A program made the translations under genes and the position numbers. This document shows, in pieces, positions 9,269-17,402 of a stretch of DNA of 29,201 nucleotides (position 1 is the stretch's first letter; every line of letters begins with the position of its first letter). Under the pieces are notes generated by a model. It was not told the DNA's origin and made no database searches. It was given only the letters and a program-made list of their open reading frames with translations. The stretch covers positions 1-29,201 of the forward strand of contig NZ_BNJJ01000045.1 in the NCBI RefSeq assembly GCF_016587435.1. The letters are read 5' to 3'. The stretch is from Dictyobacter formicarum (GTDB lineage Bacteria > Chloroflexota > Ktedonobacteria > Ktedonobacterales > Ktedonobacteraceae).

Positions 9269-9328
9269 CAACAGTATCCATTGTTCCTCAGAGGCCTAAA
9301 TCTGACGAATGACAAGGGCTCCGTTCAC

Positions 9329-11923
9329 TCAAGTGTGAGCTTTTGTCTGTTTCCCTGGGGATTCGATCAGCAACTGCTGAAGTGCCGTCTGCCTCACAAT
9401 GGTCTGGTTGTTCCTGACAGCCAGTGCCAACGCTTTTCTGCTCCCCACAAATACCACGAACTGTTTGCCTCTGGTGAGTCCTGTGTAGATGAGGTTGCGA
9501 AAGAGCATGGTAAAGTGCTGGGTCGTGATAGGGAGAATCACTGCGGGAAATTCACTGCCCTGACTTTTATGGATCGTGATTGCATACGCCAACTCGATTT
9601 CTGAGAGGGCTTCTTTGGCAAAGGTGACGGATTTGGTCTCACCGCCGAGGGGAAAGGCCACCGTCATCTGTATGTCTTCATTGTCAATAGCAGTGATCAT
9701 ACCGATATCGCCATTAAACACTTGCAAGTCATAATTATTGCGCTTCTGGATAATTCTATCTCCCACCCGAAAGATCCGCTCGCCCAAGCGCAGCTGCGCA
9801 ATCCCAGGGCGAGGAGGATTGACAGCCTCCTGCATGCGTTTGTTGAGGGCAATGGTTCCCAGGCTACCCTTTGTCATGGGAGAAAGAATTTGGATTTCCG
9901 CGCCTTTGCCAAGATAGTGGGGAATGGTGTGACTATACAGCCTGGTAATGGTCTCTGAGGCATTCATCCCATAGTGCAAGGTAGAGTGATGGGGGATCTT
10001 TTTGAGCACTGCCTCTAGCTCCTCGATGTGGGTAGTGGTAGCCGCTAAGGTTGCAATATCAACATGCCGGAATTTGTCAGGAATGACAAACAGGTATTCC
10101 TCGTCAGAGACGTGTTCGCCCTGGTTGTCTGCCTTGAGGGGAGGAGTGCTATTAGGAGTGCTATTGGGACCATTCGCATCCTTGTCAGCGTTGTTGGCAG
10201 TACCAGGAGCACCTGATGCCCCATTCCCTCTGGTTATCAGCGTTTTGACACGCTTAATAAAATGCAGTTGTTCCTGGGTCGCTTCTTCTGAATCAAGGAA
10301 GAGGCAATCAATCTGCTTCCAGGCATCGCGCTTCTCAAGAGGTGAGACAATCCGGGGCATCACCCCTTTGTTGATCTCATGGGCAGAGCGGATAATCGAG
10401 GACTGCTCTGCCTGCCGGAAGATTTTGGTCAATCTGAAACAGACCACGGTCTGTGACTGGATCAGATCGTGAAATACATTGCCTGCGCCAACAGCGGGCA
10501 ACTGGTCAGGGTCGCCAATAAGGAGCACCTGTGTGAGAGGGGAGACAGCCCGCAGCAAGGCCGCTGCCAGGTGGACATCCAGCATCGAAGACTCATCAAT
10601 AATGAGCACATCGGTAGCCAGCGGGTCTTGCTCATTTTTCTTAAAGCCGCCGATTGCAGGTTGCCACTCCAACAAGCGGTGAATAGTCTTGGCCTCTTGC
10701 CCAATGACTTCTGTCATGCGCTGGGCAGCTCGTCCGGTCGGTGCTGCCAGAAGCACCTGCTTTTTCATCGCGAGCAGCAGCCTGACCAGCACTCGTGTGG
10801 TGGTGGTTTTTCCTACTCCGGGACCACCAGTGAGCAGCGAGAAGCCCTGCTGGACCATCCCTGTGATGGACTGTTGCTGTTCCTCGCTGAGGGCAATGGC
10901 TTGGTGTTCGCAGAACCGCGTGATCCACCTGCTCACCCGATCCTCCTCCACAGGGATGGTCTTTTTTGCCAGGTCTTTCACTTTTTTGGCAATGTATGTT
11001 TCATCAAAATAAATGGAGGGTGCGTAGTAGCAGGTGATTGGTGATGCCTCCTGCGCTGGTGCGCCAGGTGCCTGCGACAGGACCCGCATCTTGACTTTGT
11101 TTTCAGCGGCCAAGGTGGCAAGCAGTGCTTCTGTTCGGCTGTCAAGTGAGATCGACAACAGATCATTGACCGCTTTGACAATCTGCTCGCGGGTTAAATA
11201 GCAATGGCCTTCTTCCCGGCTATTATCCAGCACATGGTCAATGGCCGCCTGAATGCGCTGGTCTGACGCTTCACCCAAGCCCATGTTCCGGGCAATCGTG
11301 TCCGCCGAGAAAAAACCAATGCCATAAATATCTTCTGCCAGTTGATAGGGGTTTTCTGAGACAATGGCAATCGCCTCTTTGCCATAGGTTTTATAAATCT
11401 TGGTCGCGAACAGCGTGCTGATATCGTACTGTTGCAGAAAGAGCATCACGTCTTTAATATCTTTGTGCTCTTCCCAAGCGCGCGCAATCATCTCCAGCTT
11501 TTTGGTGCCAATGTTGGGCACCTCATCTAAGCGTTCTATCTGGGTATCAAAGACCTCCAGGGTCTCTTTGCCAAAATACGTGACAATGGCTTTTGCCGTA
11601 GCAGGGCCTACCCCTTTAATGAGTCCAGAGCCCAAGTATTTTTGCAAGGCATTGGCTGTGGCCGGTTTTTTCTCCACCGCTCTTACCGCTTTGAATTGGT
11701 CGCCAAACTTTGGGTGGTGGGTCCAGTTGCCGTAAAAGTCCATGGTCGCGCCAGCGAACACTTTGGACTGATGCAGCGTGACCGCCACTTCCTCCAGCGG
11801 TCTGTCAAACGGGCTGATTTTCAGGACGGTCCAGCCGGTCTCCACACTATGAAAGGTGATCCGTTTGACAATGCCGGAAATTTTTTCAAGCGTATTCTGT
11901 TGGGTAAAGACAGATGATGCCAT
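9329..11923 (-). CDS. recD2: RecD2-type 5'-3' DNA helicase
   Basis: This is an 864-residue helicase of the RecBCD-independent RecD2 (SF1B) family, involved in DNA repair and replication fork maintenance. It has an N-terminal OB-like region, helix-hairpin-helix repeats (GVGPATAKAIV near residue 105, EVPNIGTKKLEMI near 135), Walker A GGPGVGKTT (366-374) and Walker B IIDESS (441-446). Motif III-like LLIGDPDQLPAVGAGNVF follows, and near the C-terminus AITIHKSQGSEFPAVILP with the GLTRGK arginine motif. Residues about 566-605 form a Gly/Asn/Pro/Thr-rich insertion not usual in the family. I chose ATG 11921-11923 (MASSVFTQQN) because family similarity begins there; AGGAGG lies 14 bases upstream. The open frame extends to 12073, into the IS6 element. 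The gene is intact. Confidence 0.92.
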   Translation of the reverse strand: MASSVFTQQNTLEKISGIVKRITFHSVETGWTVLKISPFDRPLEEVAVTLHQSKVFAGATMDFYGNWTHHPKFGDQFKAVRAVEKKPATANALQKYLGSGLIKGVGPATAKAIVTYFGKETLEVFDTQIERLDEVPNIGTKKLEMIARAWEEHKDIKDVMLFLQQYDISTLFATKIYKTYGKEAIAIVSENPYQLAEDIYGIGFFSADTIARNMGLGEASDQRIQAAIDHVLDNSREEGHCYLTREQIVKAVNDLLSISLDSRTEALLATLAAENKVKMRVLSQAPGAPAQEASPITCYYAPSIYFDETYIAKKVKDLAKKTIPVEEDRVSRWITRFCEHQAIALSEEQQQSITGMVQQGFSLLTGGPGVGKTTTTRVLVRLLLAMKKQVLLAAPTGRAAQRMTEVIGQEAKTIHRLLEWQPAIGGFKKNEQDPLATDVLIIDESSMLDVHLAAALLRAVSPLTQVLLIGDPDQLPAVGAGNVFHDLIQSQTVVCFRLTKIFRQAEQSSIIRSAHEINKGVMPRIVSPLEKRDAWKQIDCLFLDSEEATQEQLHFIKRVKTLITRGNGASGAPGTANNADKDANGPNSTPNSTPPLKADNQGEHVSDEEYLFVIPDKFRHVDIATLAATTTHIEELEAVLKKIPHHSTLHYGMNASETITRLYSHTIPHYLGKGAEIQILSPMTKGSLGTIALNKRMQEAVNPPRPGIAQLRLGERIFRVGDRIIQKRNNYDLQVFNGDIGMITAIDNEDIQMTVAFPLGGETKSVTFAKEALSEIELAYAITIHKSQGSEFPAVILPITTQHFTMLFRNLIYTGLTRGKQFVVFVGSRKALALAVRNNQTIVRQTALQQLLIESPGKQTKAHT

Positions 11924-12007
11924 ACACGCTGTTTCATCCTCCTGCTCATGTAGAAGCATTGTAGCACAGGCGAGAACGACTCTGAGCAGCAAACTTGGTA
12001 CCATGAG

Positions 12008-12992
12008 GGTTCTGTCAGAACTGAGAACACCAAGGTGCGCAAGACCTTCAACGTTTCTCAGAACCATGAGCAAAACGATGCGACTGCACCCATCAGTCCT
12101 TGCAAAGCGGCCAGTCGCTCACAGAATATCCGTCGTTGTTGGGCCAGCGGTAGTGTTTCCCTTGTTGGAGAACGATAACGGAAATACTGACGTCATTCAT
12201 CAAAGGCACGGCAGAAACGGGCTGCCGATTCAAAGCTTTCGAAACCACGCATCGGATACTAGCGTTGTTTGATGCCTCGGTGGTCTTGTTCGAGATGGTT
12301 GTTGAGATACACATTGGTCCGATGCACCACATCATTTCCCATGATCTCGCGTATGGCACGCGGATAAGAGCGATGTCCGTCTGTGGTGACCGTCTCTGGA
12401 GTATGACCGACTACCGCGACGGCTTGCGTAAAGAACGGTTTGGCAGCATCCATGTTCCTCTTTTCACTCAGCCGTGAATCAACCAGATTGCCAGCTCGAT
12501 CAATGGCCCGAGAGAGATAGCACCACTTCCCATGCACTTTGACATAGGTTTCATCGACATACCACGAGGTTCCTACTTGGCCTCGCCGTTTGGTCCGCAA
12601 GTGGTCCGCGATCAAGGGAGCAAACCGCTCTTCCCAGTCTCGAACCGTTTCATGCGTCAACACAAAGCCGCGCTCTAAAAATAACTCGGTGACATTCCGC
12701 AAGCTCAGTGTGTAGCGCAATCGCCACAAGACCACAAGCAGGACGATGTCCGTGGGAAATGCTAGATAGTTGAATGGGGTACCAGTTCGTTCGTTAAAGC
12801 TATGGTGACACTGAGAGCAAAAGAACGTTGCGTAGCCCAGTTTGGTTTTCTTCGCTTGCTTCTTGGTCGTGGCGGCAGCACAATAGGGGCAGTTCATCGG
12901 TCAACACTCCTGTTCCATCCTGTTTTCATGGGATGAGCATAGCAGAAGTGTGAGTGCTCTGCCAAGAGGATGGTTTGAGTTCTGACAGAACC
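12008..12992 (-). mobile_element. IS6-family insertion sequence, 985 bp
   Basis: Perfect 15-bp terminal inverted repeats GGTTCTGTCAGAACT (12008-12022) and its complement (12978-12992) bound the element. Each repeat is itself partly palindromic (GTTCTG/CAGAAC). The flanking 8-mers (ACCATGAG left, GAGGAAGG right) do not match, so there is no target duplication, as often happens after cointegrate resolution or adjacent deletion. It lies 84 bases upstream of the recD2 start, so it may have replaced that gene's promoter. Confidence 0.85.
12058..12897 (-). pseudogene. IS6-family transposase with two in-frame stops in the C-terminus
   Basis: The open part (12259-12897, 212 residues) has an N-terminal zinc ribbon (C3, C6, C27, C30), a helix-turn-helix region and a complete DDE triad: D115 in WYVDETYVK, D173 in VTTDGHRSYP and E203 in NHLEQDHRGIKQR. 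Translation then meets TAG at 12259-12261, where the family has Tyr (KQRYYPMRGF). In the same frame the sequence continues YPMRGFESFESAARFCRAFD, then a TGA at 12193-12195, then on to a natural stop at 12058-12060. Two nonsense codons therefore remove the last 30 to 65 residues while leaving all catalytic residues. Activity is doubtful but not excluded. Confidence 0.85.
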
Positions 12993-13030
12993 GAGGAAGG
13001 GTACGGAATATGTACGCATCACTCACACTA

Positions 13031-14445
13031 GTGGGTCACTTGCTAGATCCAGTGGCATTGCTGGCCGGTTTGTAATAGCGCACCGAACGAATGCGCCGTG
13101 GCACCACGTATTGAGATGTTGCTCCTGACCCGCCTTGCCGATGACGACGCGCATAGGCACGGTCGCGACGAGCATGCCGTTTGCCTCCCCAGATGAAAGG
13201 GGTCGGATGACGATTCCATCCCTCGATGGTGTCCCGGAGCCAATCTTTGAGAATTTCGACATCATAGACATGATGCCCCTCCAGTGCCCGCCGGATAATG
13301 ATCCGTTGCACAGACTCAGCCATGTTGAGCCAGGATCCAGCACACGGGGTATACAACAGTCCAATGCCGCGTTCATGGCACCAGCTCACCAAATCGCGAC
13401 TGTAATGACCGGCTAAATTGTCTAAAATGAGCAACATGCGCAAAGGAGGTAAGAACCGATCTAGTTGTTCGGCAGCAGGAAAGGGGTCCCAATCTTGCCA
13501 GCGTCTTCCTTCTGGAACCGCCTCTGGAACTGGAGGACACTCTTTGAGAAGAGCCTCCAATTCTTCCTTGAGCCAGGGATGCAAGATGGCATTGGTACTT
13601 TGATCAACTGGTTTGGCTCGCAGTTCCCCCGTAGCTGGCCGAAACAAGGTCAAGAATTTGCAGGTCTTCCCGCGGATATATTGATGGTCCTGTCGCCCTG
13701 GTTCTCCCTCTGGCTGCCAGGCGAAGCCGGGGTGAGGAATGGTCTGATACGGACCTGCCTCGTCTTCACACCACAAGGGGAGACCCACACGTTCGGCCAG
13801 CACGTAGGCACGCTCAATCACCGTTTTTTTTCCTGGGTGTAGGGGTCTTCGCTCTGATACACCGTCCCGTCTTTCCCTTTCTTGAGGGTTCTTCCCGTAT
13901 GGCACCAAGTGCGATCTTTCTGCCAACTGTAGCCCGCCTCGTGCAAGGTATGCAGGATCGTAAAGGTACTCACCTTCGGAAGCCCATCGCTGGCTTGGCG
14001 CAGGGCGCGTTGCAAGAGTGTGAGGGACCAGGTGGCTGTTGCATCTTCCTTGCGATTAGGCGTGCGGCGTGCCTCCTGCTCAATCCGTGCTCGTTCCACT
14101 GGCCCATAGGTTCGAGGGGCTCCCGATCGGGGCAAATCATCGAGCGCCGCCAACCCCATTAGATTGAAGCGCCTGGTCAGCCGTGTGACTGGGTCGTGGC
14201 TTTTCCATCCAACCAGGCGCGCCGCCTCGCTCAAGCTCTTCCCCTCTGCAACGGCTACGAGCGCGACGGCTCGCTGGTGACGGTTACGCGATTCACTTGA
14301 GGCTCTGCTCACACGCTGAAGTTCTTTGGCTTCTTCTTCCGAAAACAGCCGCAGGGGTTGTGATGCTCGACGGGACATGGCTGGTCTCCTTCCAGACTTT
14401 TTGTTGAGCATCGCACATTCCTACAGCAGTTGGCAAGTGACCCAC
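13031..14445 (-). mobile_element. IS630-family insertion sequence, 1415 bp, with TA target duplication
   Basis: Terminal inverted repeats GTGGGTCACTTGC (13031-13043) and GCAAGTGACCCAC (14433-14445) are perfect. Both ends are bordered by TA (13029-13030 and 14446-14447), the target duplicated by IS630/Tc1-mariner elements. The transposase fills the element. The right flank is an ORF that becomes open exactly at the element edge, so the insertion probably interrupted a gene. Confidence 0.92.
13036..14378 (-). CDS. IS630-family transposase made by programmed -1 frameshifting
   Basis: The first frame starts at ATG 14376-14378 (MSRRASQPLRLF, preceded by AGGAG) and encodes a winged HTH domain (SLSEAARLVGWKSHDPVTRL). 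It ends ...DPYTQEKKR just after a run of eight A (T8 at 13824-13831 on the plus strand). The second frame continues directly from this run (KKTVIERAYVLAERVGLPLW) with the DDE domain: LWCEDEAGPYQ, LLILDNLAGH and PCAGSWLNMAESVQRI. A -1 slip at A AAA AAA, or transcript slippage, fuses the two into about 445 residues, as is usual in this family. This is therefore a functional design rather than a lesion. The tail is basic (GGKRHARRDRAYARRHRQ). The element appears complete and potentially active. Confidence 0.88.
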
Positions 14446-14448
14446 TAG

Positions 14449-14649
14449 TTTCTCTGTCTCTACTTAAGGAGTTGGAAAACAGACTTAAGTAGCAGCAGGG
14501 GAGCTACCCCTGAAGAGGATGTCGAAAAAGTGCACAATTATATTCCTATTGACACAGCAGAAAAACAAGGGTTCAATGTATTTGAAACACTGTATGGTTT
14601 GTCGACAAGTCAGCTTTTAGCAAATGTGTTGACTGTTAAATCTGTATAG
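14449..14649 (+). pseudogene. 3' remnant of an unknown gene cut by IS630
   Basis: The frame is open from the IS630 boundary and ends with TAG at 14647-14649. Its last two thirds look like real protein: TPEEDVEKVHNYIPIDTAEK, then QGFNVFETLYGLSTSQLLAN, then VLTVKSV. Codon use is AT-rich, like the next gene. The family is unknown to me. Two small hairpins lie at its start (CTACTTAAG/CTTAAGTAG at 14460-14492 and CAGGGG/CCCCTG just after). Confidence 0.4.
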
Positions 14650-14703
14650 CATTTTTAACACGCCGGAAATAGGTAACCATCTAATCTCAAACAAAAGGAC
14701 TTT

Positions 14704-15183
14704 ATGGGAATCAACGAAATTACATACACTAAAGCAGATGAAAGTGAAATAGAGGGTGTGTATAAATTGGTAAAGTCTGTCTTTGACCAATATGTAGCTC
14801 CCGCATATACAGATCAGGGCATACAAGAGTTCTATAAATATATCCAATTACCTGCAATTAAGGAAAGATTACATAGAAAGTACTTTATCCTGCTCGCTAA
14901 AGTAGAAAATGAGATAGTAGGAGTAATTGAAATAAGAAATTATGAACATGTTTCAATGCTTTTTGTGTCCTCACACTATCAGAGAAAAGGTATAGCAAAC
15001 AACTTACTCAAAAGAGCGATAAAGATATGTAAACAATACGTACCCAACCTTGAAACAATTAGTGTTCACTCTTCACCTAACTCAGTCCATATCTATAAAA
15101 AATTAGGTTTTGAAAAAACAGCAGAAGAAAAAGAAACCAATGGCATCAAATTTACGCCTATGACTCTCCATCTACCACAATAA
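14704..15183 (+). CDS. GNAT-family N-acetyltransferase
   Basis: This 159-residue protein carries the whole GNAT fold. The acetyl-CoA pyrophosphate loop is at residues 91-99 (HYQRKGIAN), preceded by the beta-strand 'VSMLFVSS'. The C-terminal 'SVHSSPNSVHIYKKLGFEKT' is the usual motif B. An AAAGGA ribosome site lies a few bases before the ATG. The gene is much more AT-rich than the flanking transposons and resembles Firmicutes acetyltransferases, so recent transfer is likely. The substrate cannot be read from sequence. Confidence 0.88.
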   Translation: MGINEITYTKADESEIEGVYKLVKSVFDQYVAPAYTDQGIQEFYKYIQLPAIKERLHRKYFILLAKVENEIVGVIEIRNYEHVSMLFVSSHYQRKGIANNLLKRAIKICKQYVPNLETISVHSSPNSVHIYKKLGFEKTAEEKETNGIKFTPMTLHLPQ

Positions 15184-15603
15184 GCTGTTCGCAATATCAA
15201 TATTGACTACCTACGAAAGCTGTCACCGGACATGATCAGCAACGTTCAAGTGTTATAGAAGCAATAGAACATGAGTTTGCTTGGTTGGAGTAAAGCAGGA
15301 TCAGTGTGCTGGCTACTTAGATCATCTATTCAAGAACCGGAGACGTGCGCTGGGACAATCTCTCGCCGCTCATCTTGTTTTTACGAAGAGAGGCATGGAG
15401 CAAGAACATCGAGGACAGGTCAATCTCTGTTTGTTGAATACGGAGAGCCTCTTCTGGCAACCAAGCAAAGAGAAGATGCGTTCTCTTCGGCTGTGGAAAG
15501 AAAACAGGACAGGGAAGGCAGAAAACACGTCAGGCCCTTGAGATAGCCACCATAGGACGCTGGGTCTCCTTCACTCACCCCTCATGAGTATGCCTTCTCT
15601 GGT
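15184..15603. other. Intergenic, no recognised gene
   Basis: Two overlapping plus-strand frames of about 90 codons (15271-15546) are open. One reads DHLFKNRRRALGQSLAAHLV and continues basic. Neither has a convincing ribosome site or a family I recognise. The base composition resembles the surrounding transposon remnants rather than the AT-rich GNAT gene. It may be an unidentified IS remnant. Confidence 0.35.
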
Positions 15604-15877
15604 TTATGCTGCTCTTTGGTAGTCATGGTGTAATCCACCTAACATCGGAACAGAAAGCACTTGGCCCGACTGGCCTGGAGGCGGTGCAGAAAGCTCTGGT
15701 GGGTCTGGAAGCCGTTGCTGAAGCCCTTGGTGAGGTCGGGCTTGATTGAAGTACCGCACATAGGCATTGAGGAGACGAGAGAGGTGTTTCTCCTGGAAAA
15801 TGAAGAAGTGATCTAGGCATTCGCGCCTCACACTCCCGAGAAAGCGTTCACAGACCGCATTCGCCTGGTGGTAAATA
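15604..15877 (-). pseudogene. rve-type (IS3/IS481-like) transposase, C-terminal fragment
   Basis: The frame reads ANAVCERFLGSVRRECLDHF, then HLSRLLNAYVRYFNQARPHQ, then GLQQRLPDPP and the tail SVPMLGGLHHDYQRAA. 'ANAxCERFxGSVRRECLDH' holds the last catalytic Glu of the rve DDE fold, and 'YFNxxRPHQGL' is the standard end of the core. The upstream two thirds of the gene are missing. Confidence 0.8.
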
Positions 15878-16171
15878 ACATCCGAAGTGAGCAGGTTTTG
15901 CCCTCCGATGTCAGCACCTGCCCTCCCATGTGAGCAACAGCACCACTGCCTGACAGAGAACCCGCGAAAGATGACGGCTAATCATTGGCAGAAGGTGTAA
16001 ATTCCAAGCCGGGTACCTGCGCTCGATGAACAAAATGGGCTGAACCTTGCGGACAAACCTTCAGTGTTTGGCTTGAATGCTGCCGGTGCTGAGAGCTAAG
16101 GCAAAGATGGAATGAAATCAAAAAGTTACCACTTGCTCCATCTCTTGCTCTGTAATAGTAACTATAGCTTT
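15878..16171. other. Intergenic, nothing recognised
   Basis: I see no gene, repeat or RNA motif here. The sequence lies between a transposase scrap and the end of the XRE regulator gene; there is no clear terminator hairpin after that gene. Confidence 0.35.
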
Positions 16172-16393
16172 TTATCCTTGAGCGGCTTCGTCACTTTTGT
16201 ATTCTACAATATCACCAGGCTGGCAATCTAAGGCCTTACAAATTGCTTCTAATGTCGAGAATCGTATCGCTCTGGCCTTTCCATTTTTCAAAATAGAGAG
16301 ATTAGCCATAGTGATACCAACCTTCTCTGTAAGTTCAGTAACACTCATCTTTCGCTTTGCCAGCATGACATCGATATTTATTATTATTGCCAT
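16172..16393 (-). CDS. XRE/Cro-family small transcription regulator (YozG-like)
   Basis: This 73-residue protein is a single helix-turn-helix domain. The HTH covers about residues 17-38 (SVTELTEKVGITMANLSILK), followed by 'IRFSTLEAICKALDCQPGDIVEY', typical of the YozG/Cro-C1 subgroup. A GAGG ribosome site precedes the ATG. It lies 9 bases after the DUF2975 gene and is surely cotranscribed with it. This pairing is common in Bacillota (YoaS/YozG in Bacillus). The DNA is AT-rich compared with the neighbouring transposons. Confidence 0.88.
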   Translation of the reverse strand: MAIIINIDVMLAKRKMSVTELTEKVGITMANLSILKNGKARAIRFSTLEAICKALDCQPGDIVEYKSDEAAQG

Positions 16394-16402
16394 AGTTGTG
16401 CC

Positions 16403-16879
16403 TCATACAGTTAAGTCATTTTCCGATTTTATATCAACGGCATTTTGAAAAAGCTTTTGAAAGACACTGGTGGTTGTGGCAATCACACCGAATGCTAATG
16501 CCATACAAATGCCAAGCATTGTCGGACCCGCTGGATCATCACCATGCGCAAAGAAACGGATATAAATCTCTGCTAATGCAATAAAACCGATAAGACTGAG
16601 GGAAGCAAATTTCATATTCTTGAGTGTATTAACAGCAACTTGGGAAAAGGCTTTATTGGCATCAATGAAGTTTAATAATTTGAATGCATGGTATAACCCA
16701 ACAAAAAATGGGGTTGAAGCGATATAGATATAGATAATAAACGGGTCGGTATAAATACTGATGAGGTCTAGGTGAGCAGCCCTTCCTTCAGTTTGAGGAA
16801 ACCAAATCAAACCGGCAAGCACGCCGATTGCGATAAGTAAGATAACAACCTTCAAGAAGAATGTTGAACTTTTTTTCAT
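16403..16879 (-). CDS. DUF2975 membrane protein (YoaS-like)
   Basis: This 158-residue protein has four predicted membrane helices: residues about 8-27 (FLKVVILLIAIGVLAGLIWF), 46-70, 88-110 and 118-138. 'KLLNFIDANKAFSQVAVNTL' between helices 2 and 3 is the typical DUF2975 loop. I chose ATG 16877-16879 (MKKSSTFF) because AAGGAAGG lies 8 bases upstream; the frame could extend 10 codons further. It is the first gene of a pair with the XRE regulator. The function of the family is unknown. A membrane partner that controls or is controlled by the regulator is likely. Confidence 0.85.
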   Translation of the reverse strand: MKKSSTFFLKVVILLIAIGVLAGLIWFPQTEGRAAHLDLISIYTDPFIIYIYIASTPFFVGLYHAFKLLNFIDANKAFSQVAVNTLKNMKFASLSLIGFIALAEIYIRFFAHGDDPAGPTMLGICMALAFGVIATTTSVFQKLFQNAVDIKSENDLTV

Positions 16880-16912
16880 AGAAAATACCTTCCTTAGGAG
16901 TAGATACAATCT

Positions 16913-16941
16913 ATCTTACCATGTTATTTATCGTTTTTCAA
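16913..16941 (-). promoter_or_regulatory. Promoter of the DUF2975-XRE pair
   Basis: TTGAAA (16936-16941) and TAAGAT (16913-16918) are separated by 17 bases in an AT-rich stretch, 34 bases upstream of the DUF2975 start. This is a good housekeeping-sigma match. Confidence 0.65.
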
Positions 16942-17250
16942 TATATTATTATTGTTATTCATTAAAACAGGTGCCTTAAAAATGATGTCATGCTTAGGAT
17001 TGCCTACCGAAGTCTTAGTGGGGAAAATGGGGAAAAAATGTTGGGAGGCCTTGCTGGAAGTCTGTCCGAACATTCAGTATCAGCATGGCGCCGAATCTTG
17101 ACAGGCGGAATCTTAGTGGCAGTTGAGTAGGACTTACCTCGGAGAAGCGAGCCGGAGGCTCATCAAGCATCTCCGGAGGGCTTGAGGCTTCCTGATGGTG
17201 CGATTAGCTTGCTCATGCCAGGAGCGCGGAACAAGCGATGCCGCCAGGCC
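16942..17250. other. Intergenic between DUF2975 promoter and twintron palindrome
   Basis: No gene is supported. A minus-strand frame of 72 codons (17134-17352) overlaps the intron 3' end and exon and is not convincing. CTTAGTGG occurs twice, near 17016 and 17112, without further structure. Confidence 0.35.
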
Positions 17251-17300
17251 CGACCCTTGCGTCAGTGGGGGAGAATCGAAGCGCGAAGGCGACCGGGATG
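17251..17300 (+). repeat. Left arm of the palindrome that encloses the twintron
   Basis: CCCTTGCGTCAGTGGG (17254-17269) is the exact inverse complement of 22335-22350. CGAAGGCGACCGGG (17284-17297) matches the inverse of 22306-22319 with one difference. Without the intron the two arms would be separated by only 27 bases and form a long hairpin. Confidence 0.75.
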
Positions 17301-17368
17301 GTAGAACGCTCATCAAGTAGAGTGGGGAGCGGTTGTCCAGAAACTGGATCACCCGTCACCCCCTCTCA

Positions 17369-17402
17369 GAACCGGACGTGCTTGTTTTCAAGCATCCGGC
17401 TC
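17369..17402 (-). ncRNA. Domain V of the outer group II intron
   Basis: The 34-nt hairpin begins GAGCCGGATGCTTGAAAA and ends CAAGCACGTCCGGTTC. It has the AGC catalytic triad, a GAAA-type loop and the CGT bulge of bacterial domain V. The reading frame of the intron protein ends inside it: its TGA is at 17388-17390. Confidence 0.93.

Noticed and set aside
17145..17178. A second domain V-like hairpin on the plus strand (GAGCCGGAGG...CTCCGGAGG)
   Set aside because: It has the opening AGC but lacks the GAAA-type loop and the two-base bulge, and no intron features accompany it.
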